NCBI GenBank assembly: GCA_021781855.1
Contig: JAJXWC010000147.1
Location: forward strand, 1-5,988
Length of the DNA stretch: 5,988 bases
Direction of reading: 5' to 3'
Source: Bacillota bacterium
GTDB taxonomy: Bacteria > Bacillota > Bacilli > Lactobacillales > Streptococcaceae
Positions 1 to 5,843 of the stretch are shown here, in pieces. Within the stretch, counting starts at the first letter, position 1; each line of letters opens with the position of its first letter. Position numbers and translations under genes: made by a program. Under the pieces are notes generated by a model. It saw only the letters and a list, made by a program, of their open reading frames with translations. It did no database searches and had not been told where the DNA came from.

Positions 1-422
1 CCAGTATCAGTAGCTTTGCCGACGTACCCGAAGAAGAAGCCCATCGCCTGATGAACAGCTTTGTCAGTCAAAGTCAGCTCTTCACACTCAAACCCGATAC
101 GCGAAATTTCGGATTTGACATTACTGATGATGCAGGCAAACATGGTTACGAGATTTGGGCAACTATCCCTGAACAGCTCGAGCTCCCCGCCCCATTCACG
201 AAAAAGCAGCTCACAGGTGGGCTTTATGCGGCTTACATGATTCCCCTAGGTGCTTTTGAGGAATGGCAGAACTTCGACCGTTGGCTACGCGAAAATCCTG
301 ACTATGCTTATCGCGACGATTTTTGCTTTGAGGAAATGCTCAACTGGCAGGCACAAGTCGAACAAACTGATTTTAAGAATGTCCAGCTTGATTTGCTGTT
401 GCCGATTGTGAAACTAAAATAA
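1..422 (+). CDS. Transcription regulator, C-terminal GyrI/AraC-type effector-binding domain (5' partial)
   Basis: The reading frame is open from base 3 to a TAA at 420-422, giving 139 visible residues. It enters from the left edge, so the true start and any N-terminal DNA-binding domain lie outside; the internal ATG at 51 is not the start. The visible part matches the pattern of the effector-binding (GyrI-like / AraC_E_bind) domain found in many MerR- and AraC-family regulators: NFGFD, then GYEIWATIPE, a GGLYAAY strand followed by the IPLGAFEEW helix start, and a C-terminal FKNVQLDLLLPI strand. In this family the domain binds small, often cationic, ligands in the cytoplasm and changes promoter activity. 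The gene converges with malQ, and nothing here shows that it controls malQ. The domain call is from recognised motifs; regulator rather than stand-alone GyrI-like protein is inference, since the DNA-binding part is not visible. Confidence 0.75.
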   Translation, partial: SISSFADVPEEEAHRLMNSFVSQSQLFTLKPDTRNFGFDITDDAGKHGYEIWATIPEQLELPAPFTKKQLTGGLYAAYMIPLGAFEEWQNFDRWLRENPDYAYRDDFCFEEMLNWQAQVEQTDFKNVQLDLLLPIVKLK

Positions 423-443
423 AAAACCCCGCTAAAAACAGGG
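421..443 (-). terminator. Rho-independent terminator, minus strand
   Basis: Read on the minus strand, CCCTGTT pairs with AGCGGGG around a TTT loop. This gives 7 pairs, two of them G-U, and it is followed at once by six T (A6 at 421-426 on the plus strand). On the plus strand the two G-U pairs become A-C mismatches and no T run follows, so the signal is directional. It would stop transcripts leaving malQ before they run antisense into the regulator, and it touches the regulator's stop codon. Confidence 0.6.
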
Positions 444-468
444 CATTTCAATTTTATCTCAGCAGTGC

Positions 469-560
469 GTGCTAATCCTCCGCCTCTACCACGGGTATCC
501 ATTCGCTCTAAGCGACTAAAGTCGCAAGGCGAAATGGCTAGGCGGCGGGATAAGTAGCAC
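469..560. repeat. 92-nt nested imperfect inverted repeat (folded intergenic element)
   Basis: Both halves pair along most of the length. GTGCT 469-473 pairs with AGCAC 556-560; ATCC 475-478 with GGAT 548-551; CCGCCT 480-485 with AGGCGG 540-545; CCATT 499-503 with AATGG 533-537; CGC 504-506 with GCG 529-531 (A532 bulged); and GCGAC 512-516 with GTCGC 521-525 at the tip. The nested stems share one axis, so this is one long hairpin with internal loops. No ORF with a ribosome binding site fits it. It may be a dispersed repeat (REP/BOX/MITE-like) or a structured part of the malQ 3' UTR; the sequence alone does not decide. The structure is seen directly; its function is unknown. Confidence 0.6.
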
Positions 561-585
561 TAAGCTTCGAATTTCGATTGACTAA

Positions 586-615
586 ACTTGGTGGGAGTTT
601 CAACTCCCACCAAGT
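586..615 (-). terminator. Perfect 14-bp inverted repeat after malQ, likely terminator or 3' stabiliser
   Basis: ACTTGGTGGGAGTT (586-599) and its exact reverse complement (602-615) are separated by two bases, giving about 13 usable pairs and a 4-nt loop. The repeat lies 11 nt past the malQ stop codon on the minus strand. The minus-strand tail is TTTAGTCAAT, a poor U tract, so termination may be incomplete; the better U tract is at the 421-443 terminator. The stem is self-complementary and could also act on plus-strand transcripts leaving the regulator, but that side lacks a T run as well. Confidence 0.5.
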
Positions 616-626
616 AAGTCTTTGCT

Positions 627-2652
627 TCATTCTTCAACTGTAGAAACACGGCGTGTATCGCTGATAAATTCACGATAAAAATCGGTCAAACCAGTATTAT
701 CTCTTAGTTCTTCCAGAGATAGATGCAGGCGATAACGCCAATAGTGGTAAGTGTGGGCAGGGTCATTAATCCGCTCGTCCGCAGGATTTTCGACTCGCAA
801 ATCCCCTGTCATATCAATCCAGTCCTGAATCGGTAAGATTGCCAGCATGGCTTTGGTATTCAAAGTCCGTTTCACGATTTCCTGCACAATTTCAGGTTCG
901 GCAAATTGTGGTGCTTCACCGTTCCAGTGCATTACTTCATTGTAGTAACGCTGAGTGAAATCGCGGTCTTCTTCCCACCACATCCGAAGCGGTGTAGTAT
1001 CATGTGAAGAAGTTGTCACGACAGACAGATAAGGCGTATAAACCAAGTTTGAAATGAAGTAATCATTTGCGGGCATCCGCTCAATAATCAAGCGCAAAAT
1101 CTGCAACTTCCACATGACATCAGGGACATTATCAGGTACCATCCCTAAATCTTCGCCACAAGCCAGCATTTCTGTTGCATCTTTAATGGCGGGCAATTTT
1201 TGATAAGCTTGTTCTTCCCAGAAGTCATAATTCCGCCCGTAGAAATAGTCGTTATACAAACGCTCTAGCTTATCGCGAAATTCCGCGCCAAATTCACGGA
1301 AGGAAGCAGTTTCCATCATCTTAATTCGTGGGTGATACATATAAGGATTGGCATGGTCACGCACGAAGCAGACATTTTCATGCAAGCGGAATAATCCGTC
1401 AATCTGCCAATCTGGAATATCGGTCAATGCTGCAACTTTCTGCTGGCTGTCAACAAATGCTTTCAAGCGATAATTTCCATTTCCAATATAGTCCAAGAAC
1501 TGCAAAATAATCCAATCGCGATTGTCACGTCCAAAAATCTCATCAACAACCCAATCCTTGATAAAAGGCTCAACAAATCGGTCAATCCCCCAAGCACGAA
1601 AAGGAATCCCGTAATGCTCCTCAATCTCCCAATCTGCCAATGCTAGAGCAGGAGCAAAATGACCGAGCAAACCACGAACTGCTGTTGCAGGAATTTCCCA
1701 AATTCTGAAAAATCCAAGAATATGGTCAAGCCGGTAAGCATCAAAATACTCCGCCATGACTTTCATTCGCGCTGTCCACCAAGCGTAATGGTCCTCTGCC
1801 ATTTTTTGCCCAGTTGTAAGTTGGGAATTCCCAGTTCTGCCCAGTTGTCGAGAAAACATCGGGCGGAGCACCCGCCTGCATATCACGATTGAAAATATCA
1901 GGATTTGCCCAAACATCAGCAGATTTTCCATCAACACCAACTGAAATGTCTCCCTTGACTGCGATGCCGAGCGTATGGCAAAATTCGACGGCATCTTTGA
2001 GTTCAAGGTGAAGCAAATACTGCACAAAAATTTGTAGATTGATTTTTGTGGCGAGCTTCGGGTCAGCCATCATTTCCGCAAAGATTTCTGAAGAAAACGC
2101 AGCGTATTTCCCCCAATTTGTGCTGTCTGCCGTGCCGAATTTGTCACGCAAGACGCAAAACGCAGCGTAAGGCTCAAGCCAAGTCTTGCGTGATTGGTAA
2201 AAGTCCGCAAATTCGGCCGTATCAAAAGTTTTCAAGCCGATTTTTTGGTATAAAAGCTCGACATATTTCCATTTTAAGGCTAAAGTTTTCTCATAATCAA
2301 CTTGCGTCAATGCATTAAGTTCGGCTTGCTCGGCGGCAAATTTTTTCTGAGCGCTTGCAGACAATTCACTCAAAAAAGGAGACAAATTCAAATATATCGG
2401 GTGCAGAGCAAAAACGGACACCGCACGATAAGGCGATGAATCCTTCCAATTCATGAAAATGGTTGTATCATTGACGGGCAAAAGCTGAATGACATCCATA
2501 CCAGACCGATGCATGAACTCTGCCAAAATCTTCAAATCTGAGAATTGACCGACACCAAAATCTCGCTCCGTTCGTAGCGAAAAAATAGGCACAGCAATAC
2601 CAGTATGATAAGGCTTCGTGCCATGTGGCCGAAGCACAAAATTATTGTCCAT
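627..2652 (-). pseudogene. malQ: 4-alpha-glucanotransferase (GH77, DPE2-like), broken by one frameshift
   Basis: MalQ (amylomaltase) transfers alpha-1,4-glucan segments between maltodextrins and releases glucose in cytoplasmic maltose/maltodextrin use. Frame 1 runs from the ATG at 2652 (GGAG at 2661-2664, 8 nt spacing) to about residue 283 and carries TGIAVPIFSLR, GVGQFSDLK, LLPVNDTT and SVFALHP. The correct sequence then shifts frame at the A6 run (plus T6, 1802-1807). The second frame resumes at MAEDHYAWW and continues to the TGA at 627-629. Dropping one A gives NWAKMAEDHYAWW, with the usual two residues between NW and MA, and a protein of 674 residues. All three catalytic acids lie beyond the shift: D309 in RLDH (nucleophile), E500 in CGEDLG (acid/base) and D551 in SSHDTTPLR. 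Unshifted, translation ends at 1741 with 303 residues and should be inactive. The downstream frame is undamaged, so this is either a sequencing error or a very recent mutation. Confidence 0.88.
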
Positions 2653-2683
2653 TACATTATCTCCGAAAGTTTGATTTGTAAAA

Positions 2684-2698
2684 ATTAAAACGATTTCA
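2684..2698. promoter_or_regulatory. LacI-family operator, cre-like (malQ-proximal)
   Basis: ATTAAAACGATTTCA matches the CcpA cre consensus WTGNAANCGNWNNCW at all but one fixed position on the plus strand, and it matches equally well on the minus strand. It lies between the malQ -10 box and the malQ start, about 18 nt past the estimated transcription start, where bound repressor would block initiation or elongation. That fits catabolite repression of a maltodextrin gene. A dedicated LacI-type regulator such as MalR is an alternative ligand. Only the consensus match and position are seen; the identity of the binding protein is inference. Confidence 0.5.
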
Positions 2699-2715
2699 TT
2701 TAATGTAGTATCCTA

Positions 2716-2744
2716 ATTATAATTTATTTTCGCAAATAAAACAA
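2716..2744 (-). promoter_or_regulatory. malQ promoter
   Basis: On the minus strand there is a perfect TATAAT (-10, plus 2716-2721). A TTGTTT (-35, plus 2739-2744) stands 17 nt upstream. Transcription should start near 2709, leaving a leader of about 57 nt before the malQ ATG. The -35 box keeps only the TTG of the consensus strongly, as expected for a regulated promoter. CG-centred operators lie on both sides. Confidence 0.65.
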
Positions 2745-2751
2745 CAATTTA

Positions 2752-2767
2752 ATGCAAACGATTGCGC
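2752..2767. promoter_or_regulatory. LacI-family operator, MalR/cre-like (upstream of malQ -35)
   Basis: GCAAACGATTGC (2754-2765) is a near-perfect palindrome, broken only at one symmetric pair, with the central CG typical of LacI-family sites. It fits the cre consensus with one mismatch and, from memory, closely resembles the streptococcal MalR operator (CGCAAACGTTTGCG). Its centre lies about 51 nt upstream of the estimated malQ start, just behind the -35 box. With the site at 2684-2698 it brackets the promoter, about 68 nt centre to centre, a spacing that could allow looping or two separate inputs. Confidence 0.55.
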
Positions 2768-2888
2768 TAAAAATTTGATTACGATTTTATGAAATGATTT
2801 TTTGGTAGCAGTGAGTGATACGAAAGGCGAGAACTCTATGCATTTTTTATGGTTAATTTTTGACCAGCCTAGTGAATTTGATAGAAGT

Positions 2889-2949
2889 AAAAAATTTTTT
2901 GAAAAAACGATGAAAACCTCTTGACAAGCCGTTCATGCTTTGCTAAAAT
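2889..2949 (+). promoter_or_regulatory. S10 operon promoter with UP-like A/T tract
   Basis: A consensus -35 TTGACA (2921-2926) and a TAAAAT -10 (2944-2949) are separated by exactly 17 nt, so transcription should begin near 2956. Upstream, 2889-2910 is almost pure A and T, with A6 T6 followed by another A6, which resembles an UP element that contacts the RNA polymerase alpha subunit. Together they describe a very strong constitutive promoter, as expected for ribosomal protein genes. It is divergent from the malQ promoter, with about 177 bases between the two -35 boxes. Confidence 0.88.
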
Positions 2950-2955
2950 AGACAG

Positions 2956-3084
2956 GTGCTGTAAAAATACAGTATGTAGCGATGAAGCGAGAGGTTGCGA
3001 CACACCCGAAGGTATTGCCATACCTACCGTGTCGGTTTTCCCGCCGAGCTAGCCTATTGAATACAATAGACGAGAGGAGAAAAA
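2956..3084 (+). ncRNA. Structured 5' leader of the S10 operon mRNA
   Basis: About 128 untranslated bases precede rpsJ, with three clear hairpins. The first sits at the 5' end: GTGCTGTA 2956-2963 with TACAGTAT 2968-2975, including two G-U pairs. The second is two-tiered: CGACAC 2998-3003 with GTGTCG 3029-3034, and inside it AGGTAT 3010-3015 with ATACCT 3020-3025. The third is CTATTG 3054-3059 with CAATAG 3064-3069, four bases before the GAGAGGAG ribosome binding site. In E. coli the S10 leader is the target of autogenous control by L4, which is encoded here as the third gene. Whether L4 or another ligand binds this leader is inference. No U tract follows any stem, so I see no classical attenuator. 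Confidence 0.6.
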
Positions 3085-3393
3085 ATGGCAACTAAAAAAA
3101 TCCGTATCCGCTTGAAAGCATACGAACATCGTATTCTTGATGCAGCTGCTGAAAAAATCGTAGAAACTGCAAAACGTACAAACGCAGAAGTAAGTGGTCC
3201 AATTCCACTTCCAACTGACCGCTCAGTTTACACGGTTATTCGCGCGACTCACAAATACAAAGACTCACGCGAACAATTCGAAATGCGCACTCACAAACGC
3301 TTGATTGACATCATCGAACCAACTCAAAAAACAGTTGATTCATTGATGAAACTTGACTTGCCAAGTGGTGTTAATATCGAAATCAAACTCTAA
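3085..3393 (+). CDS. rpsJ: 30S ribosomal protein S10
   Basis: The product has 102 residues, the normal bacterial length, and is recognisable end to end: [14 protein letters not shown] near the start, the GPIPLPT loop around residues 39-45, then the [19 protein letters not shown] block, and [13 protein letters not shown] at the C-terminus. S10 sits in the head of the 30S subunit near the A site and, as NusE, pairs with NusB in antitermination complexes. It is the first gene of the operon, with a strong GAGAGGAG ribosome binding site 5 nt before the ATG. The [12 protein letters not shown] region contains the loop where tigecycline/tetracycline resistance changes occur in other species; it looks wild type here. 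Confidence 0.97.
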
Positions 3394-3411
3394 TTAAGAA
3401 AGGTAATTCTC

Positions 3412-4035
3412 ATGTCAAAAGGAATCTTAGGGAAAAAAGTGGGAATGACTCAAATCTTCACTGAAAACGGCGAACTTATCCCCGTTACAGTCATCGAGGC
3501 TACTCCAAACGTTGTACTTCAAGTTAAAACTGTTGAAACAGATGGTTATGAAGCAACGCAAGTTGGTTTCGATACACTGCGTGAAGTTTTGACAAACAAA
3601 CCCGCCAAAGGTCATGCTGCTAAAGCTAACACGACTCCTAAGCGCTTCGTTCGTGAATTTAAAGGACTCGAAGGCGCTGAAGTAGGAGCAGAAATCACAG
3701 TTGATACATTCGCCGCTGGAGATGTCGTTGATGTTACCGGAACTTCTAAAGGTAAAGGTTATCAAGGACCAATCAAACGTTGGGGACAATCTCGTGGTCC
3801 TATGGCTCACGGTTCTCGTTACCACCGTCGTCCAGGTTCAATGGGTCCTGTTGCGGCTAACCGCGTACCAAAAGGTAAACACCTTGCAGGACGTATGGGT
3901 AACCAACGCGTAACAGTACAGAACCTTGTGATTGCACAAGTGCTACCAGAAAAGAACGTTATCCTTGTTAAAGGAAATGTTCCAGGCGCTAAGAAATCAT
4001 TGATTGTAGTTAAGTCAGCAATCAAAGCTAAATAA
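3412..4035 (+). CDS. rplC: 50S ribosomal protein L3
   Basis: L3 binds 23S rRNA early in 50S assembly, and its long internal loop reaches the peptidyl transferase centre. The 207 residues start with MSKGILGKKVGMTQIF, the standard bacterial L3 N-terminus. The beta-barrel part is followed by the GTSKGKGYQG segment (about 110-119) and the extended loop with GQSRGPMAHGSRYHRRPGSM (about 125-144), ending with the NLVIAQVLPEKNVILVKGNVPG strand pair. Position 124 is Trp in IKRWGQ, where many homologues, as I recall, have His. The start is supported by AAGAAAGG about 8-10 nt upstream, and 18 nt separate it from rpsJ. Confidence 0.97.
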   Translation: MSKGILGKKVGMTQIFTENGELIPVTVIEATPNVVLQVKTVETDGYEATQVGFDTLREVLTNKPAKGHAAKANTTPKRFVREFKGLEGAEVGAEITVDTFAAGDVVDVTGTSKGKGYQGPIKRWGQSRGPMAHGSRYHRRPGSMGPVAANRVPKGKHLAGRMGNQRVTVQNLVIAQVLPEKNVILVKGNVPGAKKSLIVVKSAIKAK

Positions 4036-4061
4036 GAAGGAAAGGAGATAGATAATCTATA

Positions 4062-4688
4062 ATGGCAAAAGTATCATTATTCAAACAAGATGGCACAAAA
4101 GCTGGCGAAGTAACGCTTAACGACGAAGTGTTCGGTATCGAACCAAACGAAACAGTCGTATTTGATGTTGTACTTTCCCAACGTGCTAGCCTCCGTCAAG
4201 GAACACATGCGCACAAAAACCGCTCACTCGTGTCTGGCGGTGGTAAGAAACCATGGCGTCAAAAAGGTACAGGACGTGCCCGCCAAGGTTCAAACCGCTC
4301 ACCACAATGGCGTGGTGGTGGTACTGTCTTCGGACCAACTCCACGTAGTTATGCTTACAAACTTCCACAAAAAGTTCGTCAGCTTGCACTTAAATCAGTG
4401 CTTTCAGCCAAAGTTGCTAACGAAAAATTGATTGCTGTTGATGCACTCAACTTCGCTGCTCCAAAAACGGCCGAATTTGCAAAAGTACTTTCTGCACTTT
4501 CTATTGAACGTAAAGTTCTTGTTGTTCTTCCAAACGAAGGAAACGAATTTGCGGCACTTTCTGCTCGTAACTTGGAAAATGTAAAAGTTTCAACTGCAGG
4601 CACAACAAGCGTCCTTGACATCGTATCTGCTGACAAACTTCTCGTAGTAGAATCAGCACTATCTCAAATTGAGGAGGTTCTTGCATAA
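4062..4688 (+). CDS. rplD: 50S ribosomal protein L4
   Basis: L4 is a core 23S rRNA binder whose extended loop lines the peptide exit tunnel; in E. coli it also represses its own S10 operon. The product has 208 residues, normal for Firmicutes. The tunnel loop is clear: SGGGKKPWRQKGTGRARQGS (58-77), with an intact GTG at 69-71, the place where pneumococcal macrolide-resistance mutations fall, so no such change is seen. GGGTVFGPTPRSYAYKLPQK follows. AAAGGAG (4041-4047) lies 14 nt before the ATG, which is long; a small inverted repeat fills that gap. The TAA overlaps the rplW ATG by one base, suggesting translational coupling. Confidence 0.97.
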   Translation: MAKVSLFKQDGTKAGEVTLNDEVFGIEPNETVVFDVVLSQRASLRQGTHAHKNRSLVSGGGKKPWRQKGTGRARQGSNRSPQWRGGGTVFGPTPRSYAYKLPQKVRQLALKSVLSAKVANEKLIAVDALNFAAPKTAEFAKVLSALSIERKVLVVLPNEGNEFAALSARNLENVKVSTAGTTSVLDIVSADKLLVVESALSQIEEVLA

Positions 4689-4984
4689 TGTCACTATATG
4701 ATGTAATCCGTAAACCAATTATTACTGAAGCTTCAATGCAGGCAATGGATCAGAAGAAATATACTTTTGAAGTTGCTGCAGGTGCTCACAAATTGCTCAT
4801 CAAACAAGCAATCGAAGCAGCATTTGAAGGCGTAAAAGTTGCGTCTGTAAATACTTCAAACGTTAAGCCAAAAGCAAAACGCGTTGGTCGTTACACAGGT
4901 ACAAAATCAGGCTACAAAAAAGCAATCGTTACTCTTACAGCAGATTCTAAGAGCATCGACATCTTCGGCGAAGACGCTGAATAA
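4688..4984 (+). CDS. rplW: 50S ribosomal protein L23
   Basis: L23 sits at the mouth of the peptide exit tunnel and is the docking site for trigger factor and SRP. The 98 residues have the standard layout: LYDVIRKPIITEAS at the start, then KYTFEVAAGAHKLLIKQAIEAAF, and the KPKAKRVGRYTGTKSGYKKAIVTL loop-strand that contacts rRNA, ending in an acidic tail. The start codon overlaps the rplD stop (TAATG). Its GAGGAGG ribosome binding site (4671-4677) is therefore inside the rplD coding sequence, 10 nt before the ATG, and the two are probably translationally coupled. Confidence 0.97.
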   Translation: MSLYDVIRKPIITEASMQAMDQKKYTFEVAAGAHKLLIKQAIEAAFEGVKVASVNTSNVKPKAKRVGRYTGTKSGYKKAIVTLTADSKSIDIFGEDAE

Positions 4985-5000
4985 GAAAGGAGAATAAATC

Positions 5001-5843
5001 GTGGGAATTAAAGTTTACAAACCAACCTCAAACGGTCGTCGTAATATGACGTCTAGCGATTTTGCTGAAATCACTACCAGCACTCCTGAAAAGAGCTTGC
5101 TCGTTAGTCTTAAAAGCAAAGCCGGCCGTAACAATACTGGCCGCATCACTGTTCGTCATCAAGGCGGCGGACACAAAAAGAAATATCGTTTGATTGACTT
5201 CAAACGTACAACTGATGATGTTGTAGCAAAAGTTGCAAGCATCGAATACGACCCAAATCGTACAGCAAATATTGCTTTGCTCGTTTACGAAAATGGGATT
5301 AAATCATACATCATTGCTCCAAAAGGACTTGAAGTAGGTATGACAGTCGTATCTGGTCCTACTGCCGATATCAAAATCGGTAATGCATTGCCACTCGCAA
5401 ACATTCCAGTTGGTACACTTATTCATAACATCGAATTGAAACCTGGACATGGCGGACAACTTGTTCGTTCTGCTGGCGCTTCAGCTCAAATCCTCGGTAC
5501 AGAAGGTAAATATACACTTGTTCGTTTGCAATCAGGCGAAATTCGTATGATTCTTTCAGCTTGCCGTGCGACAGTCGGTGTTGTCGGTAACGAACAGCAA
5601 AACTTGATTAATCTTGGTAAAGCTGGTCGTACACGTTATCTTGGTATTCGTCCTACCGTTCGTGGTTCTGTTATGAACCCTAATGACCACCCACACGGTG
5701 GTGGTGAAGGTAAACAGCCAGTTGGTCGCAAGTCACCTATGACGCCTTGGGGCAAACCTGCTCTTGGTCTTAAGACGCGCGATAAGAAAGCTAAATCTAA
5801 CAAATTGATTGTTAAACGTCTTAACGGAACAAAAATAGTTTGA
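5001..5843 (+). CDS. rplB: 50S ribosomal protein L2
   Basis: L2 is needed for subunit association and for the peptidyl transferase centre. The product has 280 residues and starts at GTG, with AGAAAGGAG (4984-4992) 8 nt upstream; the N-terminus MGIKVYKPTSNGRRNMT is standard, which supports this start. Features in order are the GRITVRHQGGGHKKKYR RNA-binding segment (about 49-65), the central SH3/OB-like part with YDPNRTANIAL and the IGNALPLANIPVG strand, then GSVMNPNDHPHGGGEGK (about 222-238), which holds the conserved histidines near the active centre. The last residues, LNGTKIV, look unlike the basic Arg/Lys-rich ends I recall in relatives, and the protein is a few residues longer than the usual 276-277. 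Everything before that is typical. Confidence 0.96.
   Translation: MGIKVYKPTSNGRRNMTSSDFAEITTSTPEKSLLVSLKSKAGRNNTGRITVRHQGGGHKKKYRLIDFKRTTDDVVAKVASIEYDPNRTANIALLVYENGIKSYIIAPKGLEVGMTVVSGPTADIKIGNALPLANIPVGTLIHNIELKPGHGGQLVRSAGASAQILGTEGKYTLVRLQSGEIRMILSACRATVGVVGNEQQNLINLGKAGRTRYLGIRPTVRGSVMNPNDHPHGGGEGKQPVGRKSPMTPWGKPALGLKTRDKKAKSNKLIVKRLNGTKIV

Noticed and set aside
308..502. 64-residue minus-strand ORF across the regulator stop
   Set aside because: It crosses the minus-strand terminator and half of the folded repeat, and it has no recognisable sequence.
469..560. tRNA or tRNA-like gene in the folded element
   Set aside because: The stems are coaxial and nested rather than a cloverleaf, and no T-loop GTTCRA or 3' CCA-like end is present on either strand.
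1799..1810. Programmed -1 ribosomal frameshift at A AAA AAT in malQ
   Set aside because: A -1 shift enters the third frame and meets a TGA about 14 codons later; restoring MalQ needs +1 or -2.
1741..2652. Treating the 303-residue and 466-residue frames as two separate genes
   Set aside because: The ends that overlap (about residues 284-303 of the first and 1-75 of the second) have no GH77 character, the second frame has no credible ribosome binding site at 2027, and joining at the A6 run gives one normal protein.
2728..2738. Third cre-like site TTTCGCAAA within the malQ promoter spacer
   Set aside because: The CG centre is present but the flanks miss several fixed positions of the consensus.
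3427..3825. 132-residue minus-strand ORF opposite rplC
   Set aside because: It lies entirely inside a conserved ribosomal gene, has no plausible ribosome binding site or family motif, and is a codon-bias shadow. The other frames inside rplC, rplD and malQ are shadows for the same reason.
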